A DNA stretch of 64,000 nt, from contig CAJJZP010000003.1 of NCBI GenBank assembly GCA_905197665.1, positions 1 through 64,000 on the forward strand, in the 5' to 3' direction. The translations under genes were made by a program, and so were the position numbers. The stretch comes from an uncultured Collinsella sp. (lineage in GTDB: Bacteria; Actinomycetota; Coriobacteriia; Coriobacteriales; Coriobacteriaceae). Position 1 is the first letter of the stretch; each line of letters starts with the position of its first letter. The notes under the pieces were generated by a model. That model had not been told where the DNA came from, made no database searches, and saw only the letters and a list, made by a program, of their open reading frames with translations. Below are positions 1 to 10,066 of this stretch, piece after piece.

Positions 1-175
1 GACATGGGGTCGCGGTCCGGCCCCTTTGCGACGAATGAAGCAATCAGGTCAAAGCAGCTAAAAAAGGCACGTCCCAAAAAGACTGCCCGTGTGGGTTTGG
101 CTAGGTTCGGGTGCTGTCCGTGCCGTGGGGTAAAATCGTTCAGTCAGAACACGAACCCGCATCGGAGCTCATCAC
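1..175. other. Intergenic region upstream of dnaE
   Basis: No credible gene is seen here. A TAAAAT hexamer at 131-136 could be a -10 box for dnaE, but no good -35 box stands at normal spacing. The upstream gene lies outside the window. Confidence 0.4.
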
Positions 176-3100
176 ATGGCATTCGTCCATCTGCACAATC
201 ACACTGTTTTCTCCATGCTCGACGGCGCAACCCGTATCCAGGATATGGTCAATCGCGCCGTAGAGCTGGGCATGCCCGCCGTCGCCATTACCGACCACGG
301 CTACATGTATGGCGTGCCCGACCTGGCGCTGGCCTGCGACGCCGTCAACCACAACACGCCTGAGTACAAAACCTGGAGTCACGACAAGGCCTTCTTGGAA
401 AAGGACCGCCGCGACGAGCTGGTGGAGCCCGATCCCGAGGAAAACCCGCGCGAGCATGCCCAGTATGTGAAGGACATGGCCATGTGGGACGAGAAGGGCA
501 ACATCGACGAGCTCAAGCCGCCCCTGGTCATCAAGCCCATCTTTGGCTGCGAGGTCTACTTTACGCCGGACGAGACCCTTGCCCGCGACCATAAGCCCGA
601 GCTCTACCACATGATCCTCCTGGCCAAGGACCAGGAGGGCTATGTCAACCTGATGCAGACGGTCTCCGAGGCCGCCGTGCAGGGCTTTTACTACAAGCCT
701 CGCGTGACGCTCGACAACCTGCGCCGCCATGCCAAGGGCATGATCTGCACGAGCGCCTGCATCGCGGGCATCATTCCCAAGTACATCGACCGCGGTGACA
801 TGGAGGGCGCCATCAAGTGGGCCGAGACCTTCCGCGACACCTTTGACCCCGGCGACTTTTACATCGAGATCCAGGAACACGGCATCACCACCGACAACGG
901 CCTGACCGACGAGCAGATGGACCGCACGCTCATCGATATCGCCAAGCAGGTGGGTGTCAAGGTCATCGCCACCAACGACTTCCACTACCTGCGTCGCGAG
1001 GACGCGCCCGTACAGGACGTCATTATGTGCATCGGCATGAACGCCAAGGTCGACGACCCCAACCGCATGCGCATGACCGGCTCGGAGTTCTATATGAAGA
1101 CCGAGGAGGAGATGCGGGCGATGTTCCCGTATTGCCCCGAAGCCTGCGACAACACGCTCGAGATTGCCGACAAGTGCTACGTCGAGCTCGACTGGGACTC
1201 CATCATCCTGCCGCGCTTCCCGTTGCTCGATCCTGGCGAGACGCACGAGAGCCAGTTCCGCCGCGAGTGCGAGAAGGGCCTGCGCCAACACTACGGTGAC
1301 GACTGGGCCACGCGCGAGATCGGCGGCGTCAACATCAAAGAGCGCTTTGAGTACGAATACAAGGTCATCTGCGACAAGGGCTTTGCCGCCTACTTCCTCA
1401 TCGTTGCCGAGTACGTGCAATGGGCCAAGGACAACGGCATCGGCGTCGGCCCCGGCCGTGGCTCGGCCGCCGGCGCTATCGTCGCCTACGCCATGAATAT
1501 CACCGCGTTCGACCCGCTCGAGAACGGCCTGATGTTCGAGAGGTTCCTGTCCCCGCAGCGTACCGAGATGCCCGATATCGATATGGACTTCGACGATGAG
1601 CGGCGCCTCGAAGTCGTGGAGCACGTTCGCCAGCTCTACGGCCCCGAGAAGGTCACCCACGTCATCACCTACTCGACCATTAAGGCCAAGCAGGCCATCA
1701 ACGACGCCGCGCGCGTCCTGGACTACCCGGTCTACATGGGCCAGCGTCTGTCCAAGATGGTCTCGAGCGACCCCAAGGTCAAGCTCAAGCAGGTGCTCGA
1801 CAAACAACCCGGCAAAGAGGATTTGTTTAACCCCGATTTTGCTGAGGCCTATAAAAAGGACGATGACGCCCGCCGCATCATCGACACGGCACTCTCGATT
1901 GAGGGCCTCACCCGTGGCGAGGGCGTGCACGCGTGCGCCGTTCTGATTTGCCGCGACCCCGTCAACGAGCACGTGCCGACCAAGCTCGATACCAAGGGCG
2001 GCGTCGAGATTACCCAGTACGAGGGCCATACCGTTGCCGACATGGGCCTGCTCAAGATGGACTTCCTGGGCCTGCGTACGCTGACGGTTATCTCCAAGGC
2101 CAAGGCAAACATCAAGAAGAACTTTGGCATCGACATCAAAGAGGAAGAGATTCCCTTTGACGACCCCGAGATCTTTAAGCTCATGGGTTCCGGCCACACC
2201 GCCGGCGTCTTCCAGGTCGAGTCCGCCGGCATGACGGCCACGATCAAGAACATGAAGCCCACCGAGTACAAGCACGTCGTAGCATTGATCGCCCTGTATC
2301 GCCCGGGCCCGTTGGGCGCCGGCATGGTCTCGTCCTACATCAACCGTATGAACGGCAAGGAGCCGGCCGTCTCCTACGACGACCGCCTGGACGACATTCT
2401 GGGCGAAACCTACGGCACCATGGTCTACCAGGAGCAGGTTATGCTCATCTCCGTCGAGATGTGCGGCTTCTCCAAGGGCGAATCGGACTCGCGTATCCGT
2501 AAGCCCGTGGCTAAGAAAAAGATCAAGCTGCTCACGTCGACGGTGCTCCACTGGGAGGATGGCTCGGACGAGACCACCTACGACCACTGGATGAACGGCG
2601 CTATCAAGAACAACTACACGCGCGAGGTCGCCCAGAAGATTTGGGACGATGTTCTCGAGTTCGCGTCCTACGCCTTCAACAAGTCGCACTCCGCCGGCTA
2701 CGCCATCCTGGTTATGCAGACGGCGTGGCTCAAGGCGCACTATCCGCACGAGTACATGGCGGCCGTTCTGACGTCCTATACGGGCAAGACCGACAAGATC
2801 GTGCACTACGTCTCGGCGTGCCGTCACGACGGCATCCCCGTGCTTTCGCCAGATGTCAACGAGTCCGGCACCGAGTTCACGGCTACCAAGGAAGGCGTGC
2901 GCTTTGGTCTGGCCGGCATCCGCGGCGTGGGTACCGGCGTGGCGCAGGCGATTATCGCCGAGCGCGAGGCGGGCGGCCCGTTTAAGACGCTGCACGACTT
3001 TGTCGATCGCGTGGACTCGAGCCAGGCCAACCGCCGCGTGATCGAATCGCTGATCAAGGCAGGCGCCTTCGACTCCACGGGGTATCCGCGTCGCCAGATG

Positions 3101-3979
3101 ATGCACTTTGTGGATAAGAACAACCCCGAGAACATCATCGATGCCGCGGTAAAGCGCCAGAAGGACCGCGCGAGCGGCCAGACCTCGTTCTTCGATATGT
3201 TTGGCGACGTTGAGGGCTCGGGCTTCGAGGTCAGCGTGCCCGATCCGGATGGCCAGGAATGGGACCGCCACCTCAAGCTGAGCCAGGAGAAAGAGGTTCT
3301 GGGCATCTATGTCTCGGACCACCCGCTGCGCCCGTTTGAGTATGCGCTAGCCAAGGCGCGCGACTTTTCGTTCTCGCAGATCGACACCGGCTACGAAGTT
3401 CAGAATCCTACGGGCGGCACCATCAACCAGGAGATTCCCGAGGGTAAGGCGCTGTGGTGGGCCGGCATGGTCTCGAGCGTGTCCAAGCGCGTGACCAAAA
3501 ACGGTGACCCCATGGGCATCGTGCAGCTCGAGGACATGGAAGGCGAGGCCACCGTCGTCGTGTTCCCCAAGACCTATAAAGAGGCCGAGGGGTACCTGTA
3601 CGGCGAGGTCGATCCCGAGACCGGCGCGCAGCTGTCCGATGCCTTTGTGCGCATTAAGGGCAAACTCGAGCGCTCGGACCGCGGCGACCAGATCATCGCG
3701 CAGGAGATCGTGCCGCTCGAGCTCAACGAGGAGAACAACAAGCCCAAGGTGTTTGAGGTCATGGTGCCCAACAGCCGCTTTAGCCAGGGCAATATGGCGC
3801 GCCTGGCCACGGTGCTCACCACCAACCCGGGCGGCGATCGCGTGGAGATCTTTATCGAGCAGGTGGACGGGCGCGTGCTGCGCGCCGAGGTGCCTGCCAA
3901 GGTCAACGCGCGCTCGATTCCGCTGCTGGCCGAGGCCAAGGCCATCGTTGGTAACCAAGGCAGAGTGACGGTGATCTAA
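176..3979 (+). CDS. dnaE: DNA polymerase III subunit alpha
   Basis: Replicative DNA polymerase, 1267 residues, the usual length for DnaE1. The N-terminus opens with the PHP-domain signature FVHLHNHTVFSMLDG. The polymerase palm carries PDIDMDFDDE around residue 465, which contains the catalytic aspartates. A second conserved block, FNKSHSAGYA, lies near residue 840, and an OB-fold-like region lies at about 1080-1170. The segment after the Lys-rich RKPVAKKK stretch looks longer than in E. coli DnaE. The ATG at 176 fits the conserved N-terminus with no upstream extension. The next gene starts 38 nt after the stop, so the two may be co-transcribed. Confidence 0.97.
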   Translation: MAFVHLHNHTVFSMLDGATRIQDMVNRAVELGMPAVAITDHGYMYGVPDLALACDAVNHNTPEYKTWSHDKAFLEKDRRDELVEPDPEENPREHAQYVKDMAMWDEKGNIDELKPPLVIKPIFGCEVYFTPDETLARDHKPELYHMILLAKDQEGYVNLMQTVSEAAVQGFYYKPRVTLDNLRRHAKGMICTSACIAGIIPKYIDRGDMEGAIKWAETFRDTFDPGDFYIEIQEHGITTDNGLTDEQMDRTLIDIAKQVGVKVIATNDFHYLRREDAPVQDVIMCIGMNAKVDDPNRMRMTGSEFYMKTEEEMRAMFPYCPEACDNTLEIADKCYVELDWDSIILPRFPLLDPGETHESQFRRECEKGLRQHYGDDWATREIGGVNIKERFEYEYKVICDKGFAAYFLIVAEYVQWAKDNGIGVGPGRGSAAGAIVAYAMNITAFDPLENGLMFERFLSPQRTEMPDIDMDFDDERRLEVVEHVRQLYGPEKVTHVITYSTIKAKQAINDAARVLDYPVYMGQRLSKMVSSDPKVKLKQVLDKQPGKEDLFNPDFAEAYKKDDDARRIIDTALSIEGLTRGEGVHACAVLICRDPVNEHVPTKLDTKGGVEITQYEGHTVADMGLLKMDFLGLRTLTVISKAKANIKKNFGIDIKEEEIPFDDPEIFKLMGSGHTAGVFQVESAGMTATIKNMKPTEYKHVVALIALYRPGPLGAGMVSSYINRMNGKEPAVSYDDRLDDILGETYGTMVYQEQVMLISVEMCGFSKGESDSRIRKPVAKKKIKLLTSTVLHWEDGSDETTYDHWMNGAIKNNYTREVAQKIWDDVLEFASYAFNKSHSAGYAILVMQTAWLKAHYPHEYMAAVLTSYTGKTDKIVHYVSACRHDGIPVLSPDVNESGTEFTATKEGVRFGLAGIRGVGTGVAQAIIAEREAGGPFKTLHDFVDRVDSSQANRRVIESLIKAGAFDSTGYPRRQMMHFVDKNNPENIIDAAVKRQKDRASGQTSFFDMFGDVEGSGFEVSVPDPDGQEWDRHLKLSQEKEVLGIYVSDHPLRPFEYALAKARDFSFSQIDTGYEVQNPTGGTINQEIPEGKALWWAGMVSSVSKRVTKNGDPMGIVQLEDMEGEATVVVFPKTYKEAEGYLYGEVDPETGAQLSDAFVRIKGKLERSDRGDQIIAQEIVPLELNEENNKPKVFEVMVPNSRFSQGNMARLATVLTTNPGGDRVEIFIEQVDGRVLRAEVPAKVNARSIPLLAEAKAIVGNQGRVTVI

Positions 3980-4017
3980 GGGCGACCTTGCTGGTCCGCG
4001 CGAGATTGGAGGAAGTG

Positions 4018-7000
4018 ATGGCGCAGGGGACGTTTGTGCAGGCGCTCCGGAAAGAGGCGGCGTTGAGCGGCACCTTTATGAAGGGGCGCTCGCTCATGCT
4101 TAACGGTGCCGTGCTGTCGATTGAGGACAGCGGCTCGCGCTTCTCTAAAAACGTGACGGTTGAGGGTTCGGTGCGCGGCTCGCGCGGTGACCTGTACAAG
4201 ACGCACGTGGCGCTCGACATGGACGAGCACGAGGTGATCGACTACGACTGCGACTGCCCCGCTGCCTATCGTTACCCCGGTATGTGCAAGCACGCTATTG
4301 CCACGGCGCTCGCGTATCTGGACGCGAGCGGCACCGAGCCCGTCGAGGGGCTGCGCACACCGGTTCGCACGTTTACGGCGCAGCCGAAACAGCCCGCGCG
4401 CACCGCGCCCAAAGCGCCGGCCGTCAACCCCAACTTTCCCTTCCCGGCGCCCGTCCCCACGAGCCCGAGCCTTATGGCGGCGCTCTCCGATCTTTCGGAT
4501 GCGCGCATGGACGAGCTGGCGAGCATGCGCCGCAAGCTTGCCGGTGCTGTTGATCCCGATGCCCCCAAGGCAGTGTTGGAGCCCTCGTTGGTGCCGTACT
4601 ACAATCCGCTGTTCGCCGACCGCTTTAGCTGGGCGCTCGAGTTCCGCATTCGCTGCGGTTCGGTGTCCTACGTGGTCAAGGATATCGACGGCATGGCCGA
4701 CGCCTATGTCCGAGGCGGCACCTTCTCGTACGGCAAGAAGCTCACGTTTGTCCATACGCCCGAAGCCTTCGAAGGCGTTTCGACAAAGCTGCTCAACCTT
4801 GTTGTGACGACAGTTGCCTATCTCGATGACATCACAAGCTCGCGTTCGGCGTCGTACGACTTTGCCCGCAACGGTTTTGTCGCCGAGCGTCAGTTGCCGC
4901 TGTCCGAGCATAGCATCGTATATGTGCTGGACCTGCTACGCGGCCAGACCATCTCTTTTGAGCCCGCCTGGTCGCGGGGGACGACGACGCATCGCACCTA
5001 TGACGTGGCGGTTGAACTGCCTCCGGAAGGGGAGGACGAGGCGCTGTCTAAGCGCCCACCGCTCCTTGCCGCCAAAATCGCGCCGGCGGCCGGTGGCAGC
5101 TATGATCTGCGCCTGCCGGCCGATGCATACTGCTTTGCTTCGGGCGACGTTGCCTATCTGGTCGACACCCGCCGTGCGCGCCGCACCGATGTGGCGTTTG
5201 CTCAGCACGCGGCGCCGTTCCTATCACGCTTGCTGCCCTGTCGCACGCCGGTCCATATTGCCGCCGAGCAGGTGGGCGAATTCTGCCGCATGGCACTGCC
5301 CATTTTGCGCGACTACACCGATCTTACCGCGCCCGCTGCACTCGATACCGTGGCGCCCGAGCCGAGCTTTGCCATGGCGATCGGCGTCGACGATGGGCTC
5401 GTGACCTGCAAAATTTCGGTTACCTACGGCGACTGGTCGGCAGATCTCTTTAGCCTGGGTGCTCCGGGCAGCCCCTTCGAAGACCAGCGTCCTGGCGTGC
5501 CGCCGCGCGACGAAGTGGCAGAGTTTCGCGTTATGGACACGGCGGCCCTGTATTTCGACTTTTACGAGGGCGGCCTGGCATTTGAGGAACGCGATGACGA
5601 GAGCCTGTTCCACTTGCTGACCGAGGGCCTGTCCGCCCTGTCCGAGCTGGGCGAGGTCATGCTCAGCGACCGCCTGCGCCAGGTCTCGGTCCGCCCTGCG
5701 CCCAAGCTTTCGGTGCGTGCAACCGTCAAGAGCAACCTGCTCGACGTCGAGCTGGGCGCGAGCGGTCTTTCGGCGGCAGACCTTGCCATCTACCTCGACT
5801 CCTACAAGCGTCACCAGACGTTTGCGCGTCTCACGTCGGGCGACATCATTCGCCTGGACGAGGGTGCCCGTGCCGCGTTTGGCCTTGCCGAGGACCTGGG
5901 CGTTGATGCCGTCGATCTGCTCGAAGGCGTGTCGCTTCCCGCGTCGAGTACCCTGTTCGTCGATAGCATGCTCGCGCGCACGCCGGCGCTTAAGGCCGAT
6001 CGCGATGCCGCATTCCGTCGCACCGTCGAGCGTCTGGATACGCTCGGCAAGATGGACTTTACGGTGCCGGTCTCGCTCAAGGCCACGCTGCGCGGCTATC
6101 AGGTCGACGGCTACCAGTGGCTCGGCTCGCTCGAGCACCTGGGCCTCGGCGGCATCTTGGCCGACGATATGGGCCTGGGCAAAACGCTGCAGATGATCGC
6201 ACATATCATGGCGCGCGTGGAGGCGGGGGACACTAAGCCCACGCTTGTGGTGTGCCCTGCGTCGCTTGTGTACAACTGGACCGCCGAACTGGAGCGCTTT
6301 GCGCCTTCGCTCGACGTGTGCGCCATTGTGGGTGCCAAGGCGCAGCGCCGCGTGCAGATAACCGGCGCCGACGAGCACGACGTGGTCGTGACGTCGTATG
6401 ACCTCATGCGCCGCGATATTGACGAGTATGCCGATCAGGACTTTGCCCGCGTTGTGCTCGATGAGGCCCAGTACATTAAAAACCCGCTCACGCAGGTAGC
6501 GCGCGCCGCCAAGCGCCTGCCTGCCGGTGTGCGCTTTGCCCTGACGGGCACGCCCATCGAAAACCGCCTGTCCGAGCTCTGGAGCATCTTCGACTTTTTG
6601 ATGCCGGGCCTGCTTGGCACACGCGAGTCGTTTGCCAAGCGCTTCGAAAGCCCGGTCGAGCACGCCGAGGGTGACAGCGCCGCTCGCCTGCAGGCGCTCG
6701 TGTCGCCGTTTGTGCTGCGCCGTGTCAAGGAAGACGTGGTGGCCGATCTGCCCGAGAAGATCGAGGACACCGTCATGGCACAGCTCACCGGCGAGCAGCG
6801 CAAACTCTACCTGGCCAACCAGGACCGCATCGCCCAGCAGGTGCAGCATCGCGAGGCATCCGAGTTTAAGAAAGACAAGCTCAAGGTGCTTGCTGAGCTC
6901 ACCAAGCTGCGCCAGATTTGCTGCGACCCGCATCTACACTACGAGGACTACAAGGCGGGGAGTGCCAAGCTCGACGCTTGCATAGAGCTCGTGCACGGTG

Positions 7001-7482
7001 CGCTCGACGGCGGGCATCGCATCCTGTTGTTCAGCCAGTTTACGGGCATGCTCGACATCATTGGCAAGCGTCTGGCCAAGGAGGATATCGGCTTTCTTAA
7101 GCTCACGGGTGCTTCGTCCAAGGAAAACCGCGCCAAGATGGTCGCGCAGTTCCAGGCGGGCGAGGTGCCGGTCTTTTTGATTTCGCTCAAGGCAGGCGGC
7201 GTGGGCCTTAATTTGACGGCTGCCGACGTGGTGATCCACTACGACCCGTGGTGGAACGTGGCCGCGCAGGACCAGGCGACCGACCGCGCGCATCGTATTG
7301 GCCAGAAGCATACCGTGACCGTGTACAAGCTCATCGCCAAGGACACGATCGAGGAACGCATCATGCAGATGCAGGAGTCCAAGCGCGACCTGGTCAACAG
7401 TGTGCTCGGCGGCGACGGCATCTCCTCGGCGCTGTTTACCCGCGAGGATGTTCTGGCGCTGCTCGGCGGCGACGGGCGCTAG
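4018..7482 (+). CDS. SWIM zinc finger and SNF2-family ATPase
   Basis: A predicted DNA-dependent ATPase/translocase of the bacterial SNF2 (HepA/RapA-like) group, about 1154 residues. A SWIM-type zinc motif (CDCPAAYRYPGMCKHA) lies near residue 78, with a long family-specific middle region. The SF2 motor follows: Walker A in DDMGLGKT near 720, DEAQ near 815, LTGTPIENR, and HRIGQKH near 1090. ATG 4018 is preferred over TTG 3988 because GGAGG stands five bases upstream of it. The role is probably chromatin or transcription-complex remodelling or repair; the substrate cannot be read from sequence. Confidence 0.92.
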   Translation: MAQGTFVQALRKEAALSGTFMKGRSLMLNGAVLSIEDSGSRFSKNVTVEGSVRGSRGDLYKTHVALDMDEHEVIDYDCDCPAAYRYPGMCKHAIATALAYLDASGTEPVEGLRTPVRTFTAQPKQPARTAPKAPAVNPNFPFPAPVPTSPSLMAALSDLSDARMDELASMRRKLAGAVDPDAPKAVLEPSLVPYYNPLFADRFSWALEFRIRCGSVSYVVKDIDGMADAYVRGGTFSYGKKLTFVHTPEAFEGVSTKLLNLVVTTVAYLDDITSSRSASYDFARNGFVAERQLPLSEHSIVYVLDLLRGQTISFEPAWSRGTTTHRTYDVAVELPPEGEDEALSKRPPLLAAKIAPAAGGSYDLRLPADAYCFASGDVAYLVDTRRARRTDVAFAQHAAPFLSRLLPCRTPVHIAAEQVGEFCRMALPILRDYTDLTAPAALDTVAPEPSFAMAIGVDDGLVTCKISVTYGDWSADLFSLGAPGSPFEDQRPGVPPRDEVAEFRVMDTAALYFDFYEGGLAFEERDDESLFHLLTEGLSALSELGEVMLSDRLRQVSVRPAPKLSVRATVKSNLLDVELGASGLSAADLAIYLDSYKRHQTFARLTSGDIIRLDEGARAAFGLAEDLGVDAVDLLEGVSLPASSTLFVDSMLARTPALKADRDAAFRRTVERLDTLGKMDFTVPVSLKATLRGYQVDGYQWLGSLEHLGLGGILADDMGLGKTLQMIAHIMARVEAGDTKPTLVVCPASLVYNWTAELERFAPSLDVCAIVGAKAQRRVQITGADEHDVVVTSYDLMRRDIDEYADQDFARVVLDEAQYIKNPLTQVARAAKRLPAGVRFALTGTPIENRLSELWSIFDFLMPGLLGTRESFAKRFESPVEHAEGDSAARLQALVSPFVLRRVKEDVVADLPEKIEDTVMAQLTGEQRKLYLANQDRIAQQVQHREASEFKKDKLKVLAELTKLRQICCDPHLHYEDYKAGSAKLDACIELVHGALDGGHRILLFSQFTGMLDIIGKRLAKEDIGFLKLTGASSKENRAKMVAQFQAGEVPVFLISLKAGGVGLNLTAADVVIHYDPWWNVAAQDQATDRAHRIGQKHTVTVYKLIAKDTIEERIMQMQESKRDLVNSVLGGDGISSALFTREDVLALLGGDGR

Positions 7483-7583
7483 CCCCGCTCATTATGTGTT
7501 CATTTGCGATGCCGTGGATGGTTCGCGCGCCTTTGGGCATAAGAAGCATCGAGAACATCGGCGCTTCAGCAAAGGAGAACATC

Positions 7584-7946
7584 ATGGCGAAATTTTTTAA
7601 GGACCCCGACGGTAAGCTCATTGCCGCCCTTGGCAACGACGTTGCAACCCCTGCCGGCTGCACGGAGCTGACCGCGAACACCGAGGATGCGGCGCACGAG
7701 AAACACGTGCCGGTCGTCGAGACCGAGCGCGACGGTCACGTGATCCGCGCACGCGTGGGCTCGGTCGAGCATCCTATGGTGCCCGAGCACTACATCGAGT
7801 GGATCGCCCTTGAGGCCGAGGGCCGTCTGGAGGTCCATTACCTCCAGCCCGGCATGAAGCCCGCGACGTTTTTTGCCGGCGGCTCCAAGACCGGCACCGT
7901 CTATGCCTATTGCAACCTGCATGGGCTGTGGTCCGCGACGTTCTAG
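7584..7946 (+). CDS. Desulfoferrodoxin-like superoxide reductase
   Basis: Predicted superoxide reductase, 120 residues, which would detoxify superoxide without releasing oxygen, as expected in an anaerobe. The catalytic iron-site ligands are visible: His in EKHVPVV near residue 41, His in EHPMVPEH, and Cys plus His in CNLHGLW near 110. The N-terminal part resembles a desulfoferrodoxin leader but lacks the four-Cys FeS4 set, so only the active-site iron centre should be present. ATG 7584 follows AAAGGAGA. It is not clear which electron donor it uses. Confidence 0.88.
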   Translation: MAKFFKDPDGKLIAALGNDVATPAGCTELTANTEDAAHEKHVPVVETERDGHVIRARVGSVEHPMVPEHYIEWIALEAEGRLEVHYLQPGMKPATFFAGGSKTGTVYAYCNLHGLWSATF

Positions 7947-7992
7947 GAGCGCGTCCCCGCTCGGGGTATCATAGCTAGCATATGCACATGCG

Positions 7993-8024
7993 AGCGCCGA
8001 CTGCATCATGCGGCCGGCGCTTTT
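7993..8024 (+). terminator. Rho-independent terminator after the SOR gene
   Basis: Arms AGCGCCG (7993-7999) and CGGCGCT (8015-8021) form a stem followed by a short T run. It lies between the SOR gene and the NadE-like gene. Confidence 0.6.
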
Positions 8025-8063
8025 ACTACGACAACGATGGTTTACGACGGAAAGGGCTGAGCC

Positions 8064-10049
8064 ATGAAGCTCGCACTTGCACAGATCGATATGCGCCTGG
8101 GTGATATTGAGGGCATTTGCGGCCGCATCGAGGACCAGGCTCGTCTGGCCCACGAGCGCGGGGCACGCGTGCTGTGCGTGCCGGCTCCGCTCTTTATGGG
8201 CGCCATGCCCGGGGGCCTGGTGGGCACTGCCGACTTTGAGCACGACATGTTGACAGGCCTGACCGGTGTCGCCGAGCGTATCCAAGAACTCGATATGATC
8301 TGCATCGTGCCCGCGGCGGTTTCGTTTGAGGGCCAGCCCCTGCTCGACTACATGATGCTCAAGGACGGCCATGTGGTGCCGGCCCGTTCGAGCATTGCCC
8401 TGCAGCGTGGTGGGAACGGTGATGCCCGTTGGGCGCCGCCGGTCTTCGACGTGGACGGCGTGCGTATCGCCGTGATTTTCGACTTGGACCGCGAGCTCGA
8501 GATGCTGCCGACCGGCGTCGACCTCATCGCCTATTTTCAGTTCAACGCGTTTGACATGACCGACCGCGAGACGGCCGCCATTGCCGCCGTTCGCAGCGGT
8601 GCCTACCGCAAGATCGCATCTAAGCACAGCGTGTGGTTTGCCTGCATGGCGCCGGTCGGTGCCTATGACGAGTCGGTGTATACCGGCGGATCGTTTGTGC
8701 TCGACGACTGCGGGCGCGTGGTGGCCCAGGCGCCGTGTTTTGAAGAGAGCCTGCTGGTTCAGGAGATCCAGCGCGGTGTGATGCTCGATGCCTTGGAGGA
8801 CCACGAGCTGCCCGAGTTTCGCTCCGAGGAATGGCTGTGGCAGGCGCTGGTGCTCGCTGTGCGCGATAACGCCCGTGCCCATGGTACGTCGCGTGCCGTG
8901 GTGGCGCTCGAGGGTGACTTGCCGTCGTCCCTGCTGGCAGCGCTTGCTGTCGACGCCCTGGGTCCGCGCAATGTGGTCGGCTTGGTGCTGGGACGCAACC
9001 GCATCTTTACGCCGGCGCAGGAAGAGGCCGAGGCCGCCCGTTGTGCCGCCGTTCGCGCGATTGCCGAGCGCCTGCATATTCGCACGGTTGAGCGCGATGC
9101 GCCGGATGCGGCGCGCGTACTCGACCGCGATGTGTCGGCGGGCGACGCCGAGCGCCTGCGCTCTCGCACGCTGGGCCTTATGCTGGAGGACACGGCGCTC
9201 GAGCTGGGCGCGATGGCTCTGAGCCCGCTTTCCAAGACCGAGTATGCGTTGGCGGCACCGGCGCTTTGCGGCGGCTATCAGGGCGATTACGCGCCTTTTG
9301 GCGATGTGTACCTGTCGACGCTCGAGTTTGTGGCGCGCGTACGCAACCGTACGTCTGCCGTGGTGCCGCAGGAGCTCGTGACGCTCAATGCGGTGGAGGA
9401 TTGCATGGAGCGCGTGCTGGCGCGGGCGCTCTCGACGCTCGACGGCCCGGTCGACATGCTCGACCGCGCGGCGCAGCTGCTCGGTGGGCTTGAGCCGGGC
9501 GAGGTCGATGGCGCGCTCGAGGCGCACGTGGACCGCAACCGACCCTTCGACGACATCCCAATGGCCGCCGGCAAGCCCGAGGCTTGCTCGCTGCTGCTGA
9601 TGCTCGTGCGTCAGGGCGAGGCCGCCCGCCGCATGCTGCCGACGGCGCCGATTGTCTCGGCCCGTTCGTTTGTCGAGCGCGCCTGGCCGTACATGCTTGC
9701 ATGGTCCGACCTGGGGCTGAACGGCAAGGAACGCATGACGGTCGATGCGCTGGCGCGCGCCGAGGTGAACCGCTTTGCCGACGAGGATACAAGCGAGCGC
9801 ATGCGTGGCGAGATGATGGGCATACTGGGTGACCTGTTGGGTATTTCGCCCGAGCAGATGGAGGAGCTGCGCTCCGAGGACGGCCAGCGTCGCCTGCGTG
9901 AGGGCATGAAAAAGTTTGAGGGCGAGGTCCAGGACGCCATCGAAAAGATGATGGGCGGCCAGGGCGGACCGCAGGGTGGGCCCCAGGGCACGCCGATGCC
10001 GCAACCGCCGGTGGACCCCCGACAGTTCCCATTCTTCTCGCAGAACTAA
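8064..10049 (+). CDS. NadE-like protein lacking both catalytic centres
   Basis: 661 residues with the architecture of glutamine-dependent NAD+ synthetase: a nitrilase-like N-terminal half (about 1-250), an NAD-synthase-like half (about 265-460), then a unique tail ending in Gly/Pro/Gln-rich sequence. The general fold signature is clear (MKLALAQIDMRLGDIEG; SSLLAALAVDALG). The catalytic positions appear lost. The nitrilase Cys motif (ICEDLW type) reads VIFDLD, the Glu and Lys positions are changed, and the ATP-pyrophosphatase SGGxDS loop reads EGDLPSS. It probably binds something rather than making NAD. ATG 8064 follows AAAGGGCTGAGCC. A structured repeat follows its stop codon. Confidence 0.75.
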   Translation: MKLALAQIDMRLGDIEGICGRIEDQARLAHERGARVLCVPAPLFMGAMPGGLVGTADFEHDMLTGLTGVAERIQELDMICIVPAAVSFEGQPLLDYMMLKDGHVVPARSSIALQRGGNGDARWAPPVFDVDGVRIAVIFDLDRELEMLPTGVDLIAYFQFNAFDMTDRETAAIAAVRSGAYRKIASKHSVWFACMAPVGAYDESVYTGGSFVLDDCGRVVAQAPCFEESLLVQEIQRGVMLDALEDHELPEFRSEEWLWQALVLAVRDNARAHGTSRAVVALEGDLPSSLLAALAVDALGPRNVVGLVLGRNRIFTPAQEEAEAARCAAVRAIAERLHIRTVERDAPDAARVLDRDVSAGDAERLRSRTLGLMLEDTALELGAMALSPLSKTEYALAAPALCGGYQGDYAPFGDVYLSTLEFVARVRNRTSAVVPQELVTLNAVEDCMERVLARALSTLDGPVDMLDRAAQLLGGLEPGEVDGALEAHVDRNRPFDDIPMAAGKPEACSLLLMLVRQGEAARRMLPTAPIVSARSFVERAWPYMLAWSDLGLNGKERMTVDALARAEVNRFADEDTSERMRGEMMGILGDLLGISPEQMEELRSEDGQRRLREGMKKFEGEVQDAIEKMMGGQGGPQGGPQGTPMPQPPVDPRQFPFFSQN

Positions 10050-10066
10050 ACTGGGGATGGGGCCAA

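Noticed and set aside
140..3322. A 1060-codon open frame on the strand opposite dnaE
   Set aside because: It is the mirror frame of a high-G+C gene, with low-complexity His/Ala/Val/Asp composition and no domain, while dnaE on the other strand is unmistakable.
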